From JBAXTZ01 sp037129925 (GTDB lineage: Bacteria; Bacillota; Negativicutes; JBAXTZ01), in assembly GCA_037129925.1 (NCBI GenBank), contig JBAXTZ010000010.1:20813-84812 (forward strand): a stretch of 64,000 nucleotides of DNA. The letters are read 5' to 3'. This document shows, one piece after another, positions 1 through 7,891 of this stretch. The position numbers and the translations under genes are program-made. The notes below the pieces were generated by a model. It did not search any database. It had not been told where the DNA came from and saw only the letters and a program-made list of their open reading frames with translations. The first letter of the stretch is position 1. Each line of letters opens with the position of its first letter.

Positions 1-1413
1 GCGCCTGGTTATACCGGCGCATCGGCGCACAAGTCGGCAAAACTTTTGAATTTTTTTACGATAACTGATATTCATATTTCCGATAAAGAATCTCCGGCGC
101 AGGCGATTATCTTCGGCTACAAAGGCGGTACTTCGTCGGGGTATTCAGGGGTAATGCTCTATACAACACAAGTGCTCGACGCGGCTGTCCAAACGGCAAA
201 TGCCCTGCATAAAAAAAATCCGTTTGATTTTGGCATCTCGCTCGGCGACACCTGCAACAGCACGCAATTTAACGAGCTTAGATGGTACATCGATGTTTTA
301 GACGGCAAGGCTATCACTCCGAGTTCCGGAAATCATGCCGGCGCCGACAGTATTGATTATCAAAAACCGTACCAGGCGGCCGGGTTGGATAAAGCCATTC
401 CCTGGTATCAGACCCGCGGCAACCATGATCATTTCTTTATGGGATTCTTACCGCCGAATGATTATCTGCGGCAAACGCTAATCGGCAAAAATATTCTTAA
501 CATGGGTAATCCCTTTCTCGATCCACGCGGCGCGGACAGCCGGGGTTTATATATCGGCGCCATCGATGGTCGGACAGCTTACGGCGATATAATCGGTGTC
601 GGGCCGGTAAAAGATTTTGCCCAGCCGCCGCAGGTGCTTGCCGCTGACCCTGACCGTCGTTCACTGTCCCGTCCGGAGTGGGTAAGCGAATTCTTTAATA
701 CTTCAACTAGTCCTCAAGGTCATGGTTTTAAACCAAACGATGCAATATCAGGTAACGCATGCTATACTTTCGAGCCGAAGGCCAACGTGCCAATACGGGT
801 AATAGTGCTGGATGATACCCAAAAAGAAGACGAACCGAACGCCCCGGCATCGCTTGGCTACGGACACGGTTCCTTAGACAGTGAGCGATATGCCTGGTTG
901 GTAAAAGAACTGGATCGAGGCCAGGCTGATGGCAAACTTATGGTAATTTCCGCGCACATCCCAATCGGGGTGGAGCCGGAGGGTTCGATGATGGGCTGGT
1001 CGTTTGGTGCTGCGGTAACTGAATTCCAGTTGCTGGAAAAGTTGCATACTTATCCGAATCTCATCCTCTGGATTGCCGGACATCGTCACGTCAATGCGAT
1101 TACCGCGCTGGCATCACCTAATTCTAACCATCCGGAGCTGGGTTTTTGGCAGGTTGAAACGGCTTCACTAAGGGATTTCCCGCAGCAGTTCCGTACTTTT
1201 GAGATTGTCAAGAACAGCGATAAGACGATTTCCATCTTCACCACCGATGTTGACACGGCAGTTAAAGCCGGGTCGCCAGCCGCGACATCACGGTCTTATG
1301 CGGTCGCCGCGGAAGAGATCTTTGAGAATCCAATAAGTTATCTGCCGACCGGTGTGTACAATGCCGAACTCGTCAAACAATTGACGCCGGAGATGCAGGC
1401 AAAAATTAATTGA
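1..1413 (+). CDS. Calcineurin-like metallophosphoesterase (TIGR03768-like), 5' end outside window
   Basis: The reading frame is open from base 1, so the start lies upstream; a TTG at 46 is internal. The protein carries the binuclear-metal phosphoesterase motifs in order: DIH shortly after the TTG, GD about 60 residues later, GNHD near residue 125 (counting from the TTG), then SAH and GHRH in the C-terminal third. Length and the FFTITDIHISD start of the domain resemble the TIGR03768 group of exported or cytoplasmic metallophosphoesterases. The substrate cannot be read from sequence. The gene ends at TGA 1411-1413, just before a hairpin shared with the opposite strand. The family call is firm; the subfamily is from memory of the motif context. 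Confidence 0.85.
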   Translation, partial: APGYTGASAHKSAKLLNFFTITDIHISDKESPAQAIIFGYKGGTSSGYSGVMLYTTQVLDAAVQTANALHKKNPFDFGISLGDTCNSTQFNELRWYIDVLDGKAITPSSGNHAGADSIDYQKPYQAAGLDKAIPWYQTRGNHDHFFMGFLPPNDYLRQTLIGKNILNMGNPFLDPRGADSRGLYIGAIDGRTAYGDIIGVGPVKDFAQPPQVLAADPDRRSLSRPEWVSEFFNTSTSPQGHGFKPNDAISGNACYTFEPKANVPIRVIVLDDTQKEDEPNAPASLGYGHGSLDSERYAWLVKELDRGQADGKLMVISAHIPIGVEPEGSMMGWSFGAAVTEFQLLEKLHTYPNLILWIAGHRHVNAITALASPNSNHPELGFWQVETASLRDFPQQFRTFEIVKNSDKTISIFTTDVDTAVKAGSPAATSRSYAVAAEEIFENPISYLPTGVYNAELVKQLTPEMQAKIN

Positions 1414-1423
1414 TTGTGCAGTA

Positions 1424-1470
1424 ACAAAAAAAATAACCTGTCGCGAGCTTTTTGCTCTCGGCAGGTTATT
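1424..1470 (-). terminator. Intrinsic terminator of the micro-ORF transcript
   Basis: A 17-bp imperfect stem (AATAACCTGTCGCGAGC against GCTCTCGGCAGGTTATT) is followed on the minus strand by eight T residues, a good rho-independent terminator for the leftward transcript. On the plus strand the hairpin lacks a U tract but may also stop the metallophosphoesterase mRNA. It overlaps the stop codon of the 22-residue micro-ORF. Confidence 0.8.
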
Positions 1471-1534
1471 GATTGAATTTATACATTCGGCAATACATCT
1501 CCAGCACTTGCTGGTAATATTCTTTTGTCATCAT
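1466..1534 (-). CDS. Micro-ORF 2, 22 aa, unknown function
   Basis: The second cistron of a very short leftward transcript. It starts with two consecutive ATG codons (MMTKEYYQQVLEMYCRMYK...), preceded by AAAGGAAAA at a usable distance, and its stop codon lies inside the terminator stem. The peptide is rich in Tyr, Met and Gln, has one Cys and no signal peptide. I do not recognise a family. It is supported only by context: promoter, ribosome binding site, a neighbouring micro-ORF and terminator all in order. It could be a small regulatory or membrane-associated peptide, or the region could act mainly as an sRNA. Confidence 0.45.
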   Translation of the reverse strand: MMTKEYYQQVLEMYCRMYKFNQ

Positions 1535-1573
1535 TATTCAATTTTCCTTTCCATTCAAAATTTTCCCAATTGC

Positions 1574-1630
1574 TTAATCCAAGTTCATGATCAGTGCGGC
1601 GTAAGCCATTTGCATCATTGTTTCGTTCAT
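1574..1630 (-). CDS. Micro-ORF 1, 18 aa, unknown function
   Basis: The sequence MNETMMQMAYAALIMNLD starts at an ATG placed 6 nt after a full AGGAGG ribosome binding site. The peptide is short, methionine-rich and mostly hydrophobic, and could form one amphipathic or membrane-interacting helix. It is the first gene of a transcript with a near-consensus promoter (1695-1723) and a terminator (1424-1470). No homologue comes to mind, so function is unknown. The strong translation signal is the main argument that it is expressed. Confidence 0.5.
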   Translation of the reverse strand: MNETMMQMAYAALIMNLD

Positions 1631-1694
1631 AGTGACCTCCTGATTTGTTATTCGTCCGGCAGCGGGTTCTGGTCGGTGCTTCCTGACAACGCAA

Positions 1695-1723
1695 ATTATA
1701 CGTTATGCACAAGTATTTGTCAT
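1695..1723 (-). promoter_or_regulatory. Sigma-A-type promoter of the micro-ORF transcript
   Basis: Reading leftward: -35 ATGACA, a 17-nt spacer and -10 TATAAT, about 65 nt before micro-ORF 1. It is close to consensus and correctly oriented for the two micro-ORFs. Confidence 0.65.
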
Positions 1724-1967
1724 GTCGACTAACGGTGACTGGCTGAGGCTGGTTGAGTATGGGCCGGCGCGGTGTAGCTCAGGCTGATGGTTGCTTAGTA
1801 TATCTCGGTTTAACTGGCAGATGCTGGGCGATGCTCGTTTATGCGAAAAAAGTGGACTGCTTTCGAAAAAATACTGAAAAAACGTCGCTGTTTAATAAAC
1901 AAACTTGCGTATCCGGGTATTGTTTTGCAAGTTGATATTACAATTTTTCTTGATACTGGCAAAAACT

Positions 1968-1996
1968 TATTAAACAATGTTTCGTTGTGGTATAAT
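1968..1996 (+). promoter_or_regulatory. Probable promoter with extended -10
   Basis: TATAAT at 1991-1996 is preceded by TGG (extended -10) and, 17 nt upstream, by a weak -35 TTATTA. It lies about 75 nt before the 77-residue acidic protein. The rest of the gap from 1724 to 2072 holds nothing else I can support. Confidence 0.5.
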
Positions 1997-2072
1997 ACTG
2001 GCGAAACACTAATATTTGCGCAAAAGCGACTGCGCTATAATCGGCATCGAACGATTAACAGGAGTAACAGTG

Positions 2073-2306
2073 ATGACTTTCGCGGACTATTGTATAGAAT
2101 GTGACATTTTATCCCCAGAAGCAGCATATGACTACGATACGGTGTTAGTGGCAGTTATGTGGGATTGTTTCGGTGGCGAATATATTCAATACTGCATGGA
2201 ACAGCAACTGCAATTCGAAGATCTGACCGGTTGTTTTTCTGAAGAAGATCACGTTCGGACATCAACAATCTTTGGCGATGAAGGATTTTACGAGTCCGAT
2301 TCGTAA
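2073..2306 (+). CDS. Small acidic protein, 77 aa, unknown function
   Basis: Starts at ATG 2073 (a GTG directly precedes it in frame) with an AGGAG ribosome binding site at 2060-2064. The product is strongly acidic, with several Asp/Glu and four Cys residues (sequence begins MTFADYCIECDILS). It has no signal peptide or membrane segment. I do not recognise a family. The cysteines are not arranged as a clear zinc ribbon. It stands alone, convergent with the HTH gene on the opposite strand, behind the 1968-1996 promoter. Expression is likely from the signals; function is unknown. Confidence 0.6.
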   Translation: MTFADYCIECDILSPEAAYDYDTVLVAVMWDCFGGEYIQYCMEQQLQFEDLTGCFSEEDHVRTSTIFGDEGFYESDS

Positions 2307-2322
2307 AACCATAGCGGGGTAA

Positions 2323-2571
2323 TTATTTGTCTTCGAAAGAAATTACCAGATTTTTTTCAAACACACCGGCGATTTTTATCAGCTCGCTGAGCGTCAGCCC
2401 TTTCTTGGACGTTGCGCTCTCGATGCGCATCCAGGCCATGCCGTCGGCAGTTTTGCCAAGCTTGCCAGACATATCGGTCATGGAATAGCCGCGCTCTAGC
2501 CGCATGGCTTTGAGTAAGTGGCGGATTGCGTTTTCATCAGGCACGATGGTCGTGTCTTTTTTTTGCTCCAT
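2323..2571 (-). CDS. XRE-like helix-turn-helix protein, 82 aa
   Basis: A small cytoplasmic protein made mostly of one helix-turn-helix domain. The stretch HLLKAMRLERGYSMTDMSGKLGK followed by MRIESATSKKGLTLSEL resembles XRE/Cro-type DNA-binding repressors: residues about 18-35 form the first helices, then the recognition region and a stabilising helix. I chose ATG 2571 because AGGTGAC lies 5-6 nt before it; an in-frame GTG at 2580 is inside that ribosome binding site. The gene points away from the histidine kinase and faces the acidic-protein gene. It may regulate itself or a neighbour. No effector domain is present. Confidence 0.7.
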   Translation of the reverse strand: MEQKKDTTIVPDENAIRHLLKAMRLERGYSMTDMSGKLGKTADGMAWMRIESATSKKGLTLSELIKIAGVFEKNLVISFEDK

Positions 2572-2694
2572 AATAGTCACCTGCTAAAATATTTGTAGAT
2601 CTTGATTTCTTATTCATTTTACCCGCGCAGCTACTGCCTGTCAACAACTGGTCAGCTTGTAGAAAAGTTTTACATATCGCCCCTGTTTGAATTT

Positions 2695-2703
2695 TGCTAT
2701 AAT
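2695..2703 (+). promoter_or_regulatory. Extended -10 promoter element before the histidine kinase
   Basis: TGC-TATAAT, a consensus -10 with the TGn extension, lies about 42 nt before the kinase start. No good -35 is visible at 17 nt, which is typical of extended -10 promoters. Confidence 0.5.
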
Positions 2704-2744
2704 GAATAAACTATGCAAGCTAACGACAGAAGTGAGGGTTTGTT

Positions 2745-5399
2745 TTGAACGATAGAATTGCGGAGCGGTCGCTGTTGAACTTTATTGCCAATTCGCCGGA
2801 TGCAGTATTGATTATTGCCGATGGGGTAATTTTGGAGTGCAATGCGGCTGCGGTCAAGATACTAGACGCAACTGACAGGCAGTCGCTTATTGGCGTTCCG
2901 CCGTCGGCGCTGTCACCGGAATTTCAATCCGATGGCCGGAGTTCGCACGAAAAAGCCCAGGAAATGATTGCGCTCGCCCTTGACAACGGCAGCCACCGGT
3001 TTGAATGGCAGCATACCAAGTTCAATGGTGAAATATTGCCAGTAGAGGTAACGTTAACGACTATCGACGATGCCGACAGTCCAGTCCTTCACGTCCACTG
3101 GCGCAACCTGACCGAACAGCAAGCAGCGCTGTCCGAACTTAAGGAACGCGAAGAATACCGACGGCTGCTTTTCGAAAGTTCCCCCTGGCCGATTTTTATT
3201 ATTGGAAACCTCGACTCCGAACCGAGTTTCATTGACTGTAACCCCGCCGGTGTTAAAATTACCCACTCGCCAAGTAAGTCTGACGTTGTCGGCAAAACGG
3301 CGGCGTTTTTTTCGGCAGCGCTACAGTATGATGACGTACCGCTCGCCGAAGCCTTGCACAAACAAGTCGGCGAGTGTTTTGAAAAAGGTTCAGTGGTATT
3401 TGACTGGCGTCAACAAGGTTTTGACGGAGCAATCTGGGACTCGTGCGTGCATATGTTGCATTTCAACTATCAGGGAAAAGACTATTTGCAGCTGACTGAA
3501 AACGATGTAACCGAACAGCGCGCCGCGCAGCGGGCAATTCTTAAAGCCAAAGAAGCAGCGGAGGCGGCGAGCAAGGTCAAGACTGACTTTCTGGCGAATA
3601 TGAGCCACGAATTCCGCACGCCGATGAATGCCGTCTTGGGGCTGACCTATCTGCTGTTGCAAGACCAGCTTACGGAAAAGCAGCAGCATTTCCTGAAGTT
3701 GATTGAACTATCTGCCCATAATTTGATGGAAATCATCAACGATGTCCTGGATTTCTCGAAAATGGAAGCCGGGAAGTTGGCTCCCAAACAGATTGAATTT
3801 GGCATTGACGAGGTGTTGAATAACCTGGAGACAATCGCGCTGGCAAAGACGGCGGCAAAAGACCGGCTGGAGATTATTTTTGATATTCGTCCGGGGGTGC
3901 CGGCGCGGCTGATCGGCGATCCGTTGCGACTGGGGCAAGTACTTATCAATATCACCGGTAATGCCATAAAATTTACTGACGAAGGTTGCGTTATTGTCAA
4001 GCTGGAAATAGTTAATGACGACGCTGACAAAGTAGAGGTGTTGTTTTCCGTTAAAGATACCGGCATTGGGATGACCGCCGGACAGCAATCGCAGTTGTTC
4101 CAATCGTTTTTTCAGGCCGACACCTCAAGTACCAGAAAATACGGCGGCGCCGGGTTGGGTCTGACAATATCGCAAGGATTAGTCGAGCTGATGGGTGGGA
4201 AAATCGGTGTTGAAAGCGAGTATGGCGTGGGCAGCGAATTTTGTTTTACGCTACCTTTTGCCAAAGTGAGCGGGCGGCCTGCGGCTGTTAGCGGCCCGGC
4301 GCAGCAACCGGAGTTGCCGGATGCAGACGGCTTGATGCTGCTAAAAAAAGACATTCAGGGCGCTACTGTCCTGCTGGTGGAAGATAATAGCATCAATCAG
4401 GAAGTAGCGGCAGAAATTTTACAGCAACTGGGACTGAATGTTGTGCTGGCTAGCGACGGACAAGTTGCGCTCGATAAAATCGCCACTCAGGATTTTGACC
4501 TGGTATTGATGGATATTCAGATGCCGGTGCTGGACGGAATCGAAGCGACGAAACGCATCCGAAAAACCAAAACGCTTGCCGAGTTGCCGATTGTCGCCAT
4601 GACTGCCCACGCGCTGGCGAGCGAGGTCGAAAAGAGTATTAGCGCCGGTATGAACGACTATCTAACCAAGCCGGTTGATCCGGATTCTTTGTTCCGGACA
4701 CTTGCAAAATGGATAGCGCCGGGAGCGCGCCCAGTTGCGCAAATTGTCCCGGTCGCCGAGGCTCCGGCGTTGATTGTTGATTTAACTAAGCTGACCACTA
4801 TTGATACCGAAATCGGCTTGGCGCGGCTTGGCGTGAAACCGGCTGTTTATGGCGGGCTGCTGCGAGCGTTTTATCGAGAAAACAAAAATGGCGCTGCTTT
4901 GTTAAAAAAAGCGTGGGCAACTGATGACAGTGAGGCTGCCAGCCGGATCGCCCATACGATTAAAGGAACTGCGGGAAATATCGGCGCTGTCAGACTGTAC
5001 GAGGCGGCGACAAAACTGGAAGGAATCCTGAAAAACCGGAAGAACAGGGATCCCGGCGCTTTGCTCATGGCTTTTGAACTTGAGCTGGTGCGGGTACTGG
5101 AAGAACTAAAACAGTTTGTGCCGCCGCCAGTGACCGCTCTCTACCCGGAGGTAGCAGACCGCAATCCGGAAGAATTACCAATGCTATTGTTGGAATTGGA
5201 GCGGTATATCGCCATAAATCGACCAAAGCAATGCCGGGAGGCGCTGGCGAAAATTGCCGCCTTGAGACTGACTGAATCGACCGGTCGCAAAATCGCTGAG
5301 TTGTCCGAAGTCATCAACCTGTTTGATTTGGATGTCGCCGGCACGCTGCTGCAAGCGCTGGTTAAGGATTTGGCGAGTGAACCTAACGCAACTGTCTGA
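2745..5399 (+). CDS. Hybrid sensor histidine kinase (PAS-PAS-HisKA-HATPase-REC-Hpt)
   Basis: An 884-residue cytoplasmic phosphorelay kinase. Two PAS-like sensor domains (about 5-125 and 130-260) lead into the dimerisation/phosphoacceptor helix (NMSHEFRTP, His288). The ATPase domain follows (N box GNAIKF near 405, G1 DTGIGM near 440, G2 GAGLGLTIS near 470), then a receiver domain (VEDN near 545, phosphoacceptor Asp590 in LMDIQMP, KP near 642) and an Hpt domain (AHTIKGTAGNIG, His737). No transmembrane segment is present, so the PAS domains probably sense an internal ligand or redox state. The start is TTG 2745 after GAAGTGAGGG. No response regulator gene is adjacent, so the output partner is unknown. 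The architecture call is firm. Confidence 0.93.
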   Translation: MNDRIAERSLLNFIANSPDAVLIIADGVILECNAAAVKILDATDRQSLIGVPPSALSPEFQSDGRSSHEKAQEMIALALDNGSHRFEWQHTKFNGEILPVEVTLTTIDDADSPVLHVHWRNLTEQQAALSELKEREEYRRLLFESSPWPIFIIGNLDSEPSFIDCNPAGVKITHSPSKSDVVGKTAAFFSAALQYDDVPLAEALHKQVGECFEKGSVVFDWRQQGFDGAIWDSCVHMLHFNYQGKDYLQLTENDVTEQRAAQRAILKAKEAAEAASKVKTDFLANMSHEFRTPMNAVLGLTYLLLQDQLTEKQQHFLKLIELSAHNLMEIINDVLDFSKMEAGKLAPKQIEFGIDEVLNNLETIALAKTAAKDRLEIIFDIRPGVPARLIGDPLRLGQVLINITGNAIKFTDEGCVIVKLEIVNDDADKVEVLFSVKDTGIGMTAGQQSQLFQSFFQADTSSTRKYGGAGLGLTISQGLVELMGGKIGVESEYGVGSEFCFTLPFAKVSGRPAAVSGPAQQPELPDADGLMLLKKDIQGATVLLVEDNSINQEVAAEILQQLGLNVVLASDGQVALDKIATQDFDLVLMDIQMPVLDGIEATKRIRKTKTLAELPIVAMTAHALASEVEKSISAGMNDYLTKPVDPDSLFRTLAKWIAPGARPVAQIVPVAEAPALIVDLTKLTTIDTEIGLARLGVKPAVYGGLLRAFYRENKNGAALLKKAWATDDSEAASRIAHTIKGTAGNIGAVRLYEAATKLEGILKNRKNRDPGALLMAFELELVRVLEELKQFVPPPVTALYPEVADRNPEELPMLLLELERYIAINRPKQCREALAKIAALRLTESTGRKIAELSEVINLFDLDVAGTLLQALVKDLASEPNATV

Positions 5400-5446
5400 A
5401 AAAACACCGCCCCGACGAAATTAATCGTTGGAGCGGTGTTTTTCAG
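5398..5446 (+). terminator. Intrinsic terminator after the histidine kinase
   Basis: AAACACCGCCCCGACGA pairs with TCGTTGGAGCGGTGTTT across a short AT-rich loop, followed by a T run. It sits directly after the kinase stop codon and separates it from the MFS-moeA operon. Confidence 0.85.
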
Positions 5447-5486
5447 AGCGGGTATGGGGTAAGCGGTTAAAGGAATTTTGGCAATC

Positions 5487-6638
5487 ATGGCGAATATAAC
5501 AAGTATGAAGAATTTATTTTGTGTATTGTTGGTGATGTTTTTTGTGGCTTGTACTGTGGGTATTATCGGTCCGTATATCGCGCTCCATCTTGCCGGAGCC
5601 GGCGCCGCCGGCTGGCAGATTGGGGCGTTGACGGCGTTGCCGGTGGGCGCGATGGTGTTTGCCGGACCGTTTGTCCAGCGAATAGCCAGTAAGTTTGGCA
5701 GCAAAAATGTCCTGTACGGGGCGACTGGCGCAGTTATCCTGGCTTATTTGTCGATGACCGCGTTAGACAGCCTTTGGGGTTGGGCGGCGCTACTGGTTTT
5801 GATTGGTCTGGGTAATTCGGCGCTGTTTGCCATATGCGATACGACGGTGAACACTTTGGCTGCCGAAACCAATCGCGGGCGGATAATCGGCGCATATACC
5901 ACGAGTTTGTCCACCGGATACGCGGTCGGACCGGGGGCGCTAGCAATCAGCGGCACCGAGGGCGTGTTGCCGTTATGGCTGTGCGCGGGGTTGATTGGTT
6001 GCGCGTTGACGCTGCTCGGTCGGTTGCGGGTGCCGGAAGGCATGGAGCAGATGGTAAAAATCTCGATTGTGCAGATTTTTCGGCGCGAACCGTTTTTGCT
6101 GGCCGCGATCGCCTTAGTAGCCGGATTGGACGTGTTGGCGCTGGATTTTGTGCCGCTATTGGGCTTGAATTCGCCGCTATATTCAGCCCGGCCCTCGCTA
6201 CTGGCGACCTGTACGATGTGCGGCGCGATAATCTGCCAGTTTCCGATTGGCTGGCTTGCTGACCGGGTAAACCGCGAACGGCTACTGCTGACGGTGATTG
6301 CGCTATCCGGATTGTTGCCGCTGGCATTGCCACAGGCGTTGGCGCTGAATTATCTGGCATATCCGCTGCTGTTTGTCTGGGGCGGCGCGTTGTCGTCGAT
6401 TTTCACGCTGACGATTACCTTAAACGGCGAGCGGCATTCCGGACGAGAGCTGCTCAGTTATCAGGCGGCATTAGTAACGATGGAAGGATTTGGCAATTTC
6501 GCAGGGCCGCTGCTGGCGGGCGGCGCCTATACCTTTTCAATGCGCTATGGAGTGGTGGCTTTGATTGTCGTGGCATGTATTCTTGCACTGGTTGTCGGCG
6601 GTCTTTGCCGGCCAAGGAACAAGGAGGTAGAACTTTGA
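5487..6638 (+). CDS. MFS transporter, 12-TM type
   Basis: A hydrophobic 383-residue protein with about twelve predicted membrane segments. The major-facilitator loop signature appears as GRIIGAYTTSLSTGYAVGP around residue 130-150 and WLADRVNRERLL in the second half. It is likely a proton-coupled exporter of small molecules; the substrate is not readable. I start it at ATG 5487. A TTG at 5478 is only 3 nt from the AAAGGA site, and ATG 5487 is about 12 nt from it, so the start is uncertain. The stop codon overlaps the TTG start of moeA, and the moeA ribosome binding site lies within this gene, so the two are translationally coupled and probably functionally linked. Confidence 0.85.
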   Translation: MANITSMKNLFCVLLVMFFVACTVGIIGPYIALHLAGAGAAGWQIGALTALPVGAMVFAGPFVQRIASKFGSKNVLYGATGAVILAYLSMTALDSLWGWAALLVLIGLGNSALFAICDTTVNTLAAETNRGRIIGAYTTSLSTGYAVGPGALAISGTEGVLPLWLCAGLIGCALTLLGRLRVPEGMEQMVKISIVQIFRREPFLLAAIALVAGLDVLALDFVPLLGLNSPLYSARPSLLATCTMCGAIICQFPIGWLADRVNRERLLLTVIALSGLLPLALPQALALNYLAYPLLFVWGGALSSIFTLTITLNGERHSGRELLSYQAALVTMEGFGNFAGPLLAGGAYTFSMRYGVVALIVVACILALVVGGLCRPRNKEVEL

Positions 6639-7882
6639 GGCTGTTAGAAGTTATGAAAAAAGCCGCAGTACTGGATTTGTTGCAGCGACAATTTTCCGAA
6701 ATCGCGCCGACTGGTGGCAAAACCGAGTGGCTGGCGATTGAGCTAGCCGTCGGCAGAACGCTGGCGGCGGATATTATTAGTGAAGAAAACATGCCGGAGT
6801 TCAAGCGGTCAACCGTGGATGGCTACGCGGTAAGAGCTATTGACACCGCCGGTTGTTCGGAGTCGATTCCGGCTTTTTTAACAATAGTTGGCGAAAGCGT
6901 TATGGGACAAGTTACCGATGTTCAGTTGGCAGCCCGGCAGGCGCTGCGGGTTCCGACCGGCGGAATGGTTCCAGACGGCGCGGACGCGGTGGTGATGCTG
7001 GAATATACCGAACTTATGGAGCCGCAGCTGGCAATATTTCGTTCCATCGCGCCGCGCGAGAACGTGATTGACGCCGGTGATGATGTCTGCGCCGGTGAAA
7101 TACTGTTTGCCAGGGGAAAACGGTTGGAAACTCAACATATCGGAGTGCTGGCAATGCTAGGTTGCCAGACGGTACTCGTGCGCAACCGTCCGACTATCGG
7201 AATTATTTCCGCCGGTGATGAGCTGGTGAACATTGGCGAAAAACCCAAGGTCGGGCAGGTGCGCGATGTCAATGGTTTGAATCTGGCGTTATTCGCTCGT
7301 CAGTATGGCGGCGAAGTGCTATCGCAATGCCTGGTGCCTGATGACGATGAGCAGATTGGCGTGGCGTTAAGCGCCGCTATTGCAACTTGCGATATCGTGC
7401 TGATTTCCGGGGGCAGTTCGGTTGGCGAAAGCGATCACACCGCCGAAATTATCAACAGCAAAGGCGCACCCGGAGTGTTGGTACACGGCGTGGCAATCAA
7501 GCCGGGGAAACCAACGATAGTAGCGCAGATTGCCGACAAGTTTATTTTTGGGCTGCCGGGGCATCCGGCGGCGTGTATCATGGCGTTTTTGGCGCTAGTC
7601 GCGCCGTTCATGCAAAACACTGTATTGGAAAACAATATTGAACTCAATCAGTTCAATAACGTTATTGAGGCTAAAGCCGGTTTTCAACTGCACGGCGGAC
7701 AAGGTCGGGATGTATTCCAGTTTGTAAAAATAGAGCGCGAAAATGGTGTTAACGTTGCCTACCCGCTCAACGGAAAATCGGGAATGTTGTCGCTGCTCGC
7801 CCAAGCTGATGGCTATATTGAGCTGTCGATGGATAGCGAGGGAATTTGTGTTGGCGAGCGGCTGGCAGTAAAATTGTTTTAG
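6635..7882 (+). CDS. moeA: Molybdopterin molybdenumtransferase MoeA
   Basis: MoeA inserts molybdate into adenylylated molybdopterin in the last step of molybdenum cofactor synthesis. The 415-residue length is normal for the family. The start is TTG 6635, 7 nt after a perfect AAGGAGG; the stop of the upstream MFS gene overlaps it. Family landmarks are visible: STVDGYAVRA near the N-terminus, the central MoCF-binding domain with IISAGDEL, GGSSVGESD and LPGHPAA, and the C-terminal beta domain. It is followed 9 nt later by a second, fused moeA-like gene. Two MoeA proteins suggest separate handling of molybdenum and tungsten or of different cofactor forms, which is inference. Confidence 0.93.
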   Translation: MRLLEVMKKAAVLDLLQRQFSEIAPTGGKTEWLAIELAVGRTLAADIISEENMPEFKRSTVDGYAVRAIDTAGCSESIPAFLTIVGESVMGQVTDVQLAARQALRVPTGGMVPDGADAVVMLEYTELMEPQLAIFRSIAPRENVIDAGDDVCAGEILFARGKRLETQHIGVLAMLGCQTVLVRNRPTIGIISAGDELVNIGEKPKVGQVRDVNGLNLALFARQYGGEVLSQCLVPDDDEQIGVALSAAIATCDIVLISGGSSVGESDHTAEIINSKGAPGVLVHGVAIKPGKPTIVAQIADKFIFGLPGHPAACIMAFLALVAPFMQNTVLENNIELNQFNNVIEAKAGFQLHGGQGRDVFQFVKIERENGVNVAYPLNGKSGMLSLLAQADGYIELSMDSEGICVGERLAVKLF

Positions 7883-7891
7883 GGGTGTGTA

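Noticed and set aside
1753..2104. Overlapping plus-strand ORFs of 60 and 87 codons
   Set aside because: No ribosome binding sites, and they run across the promoter of the 77-residue protein.
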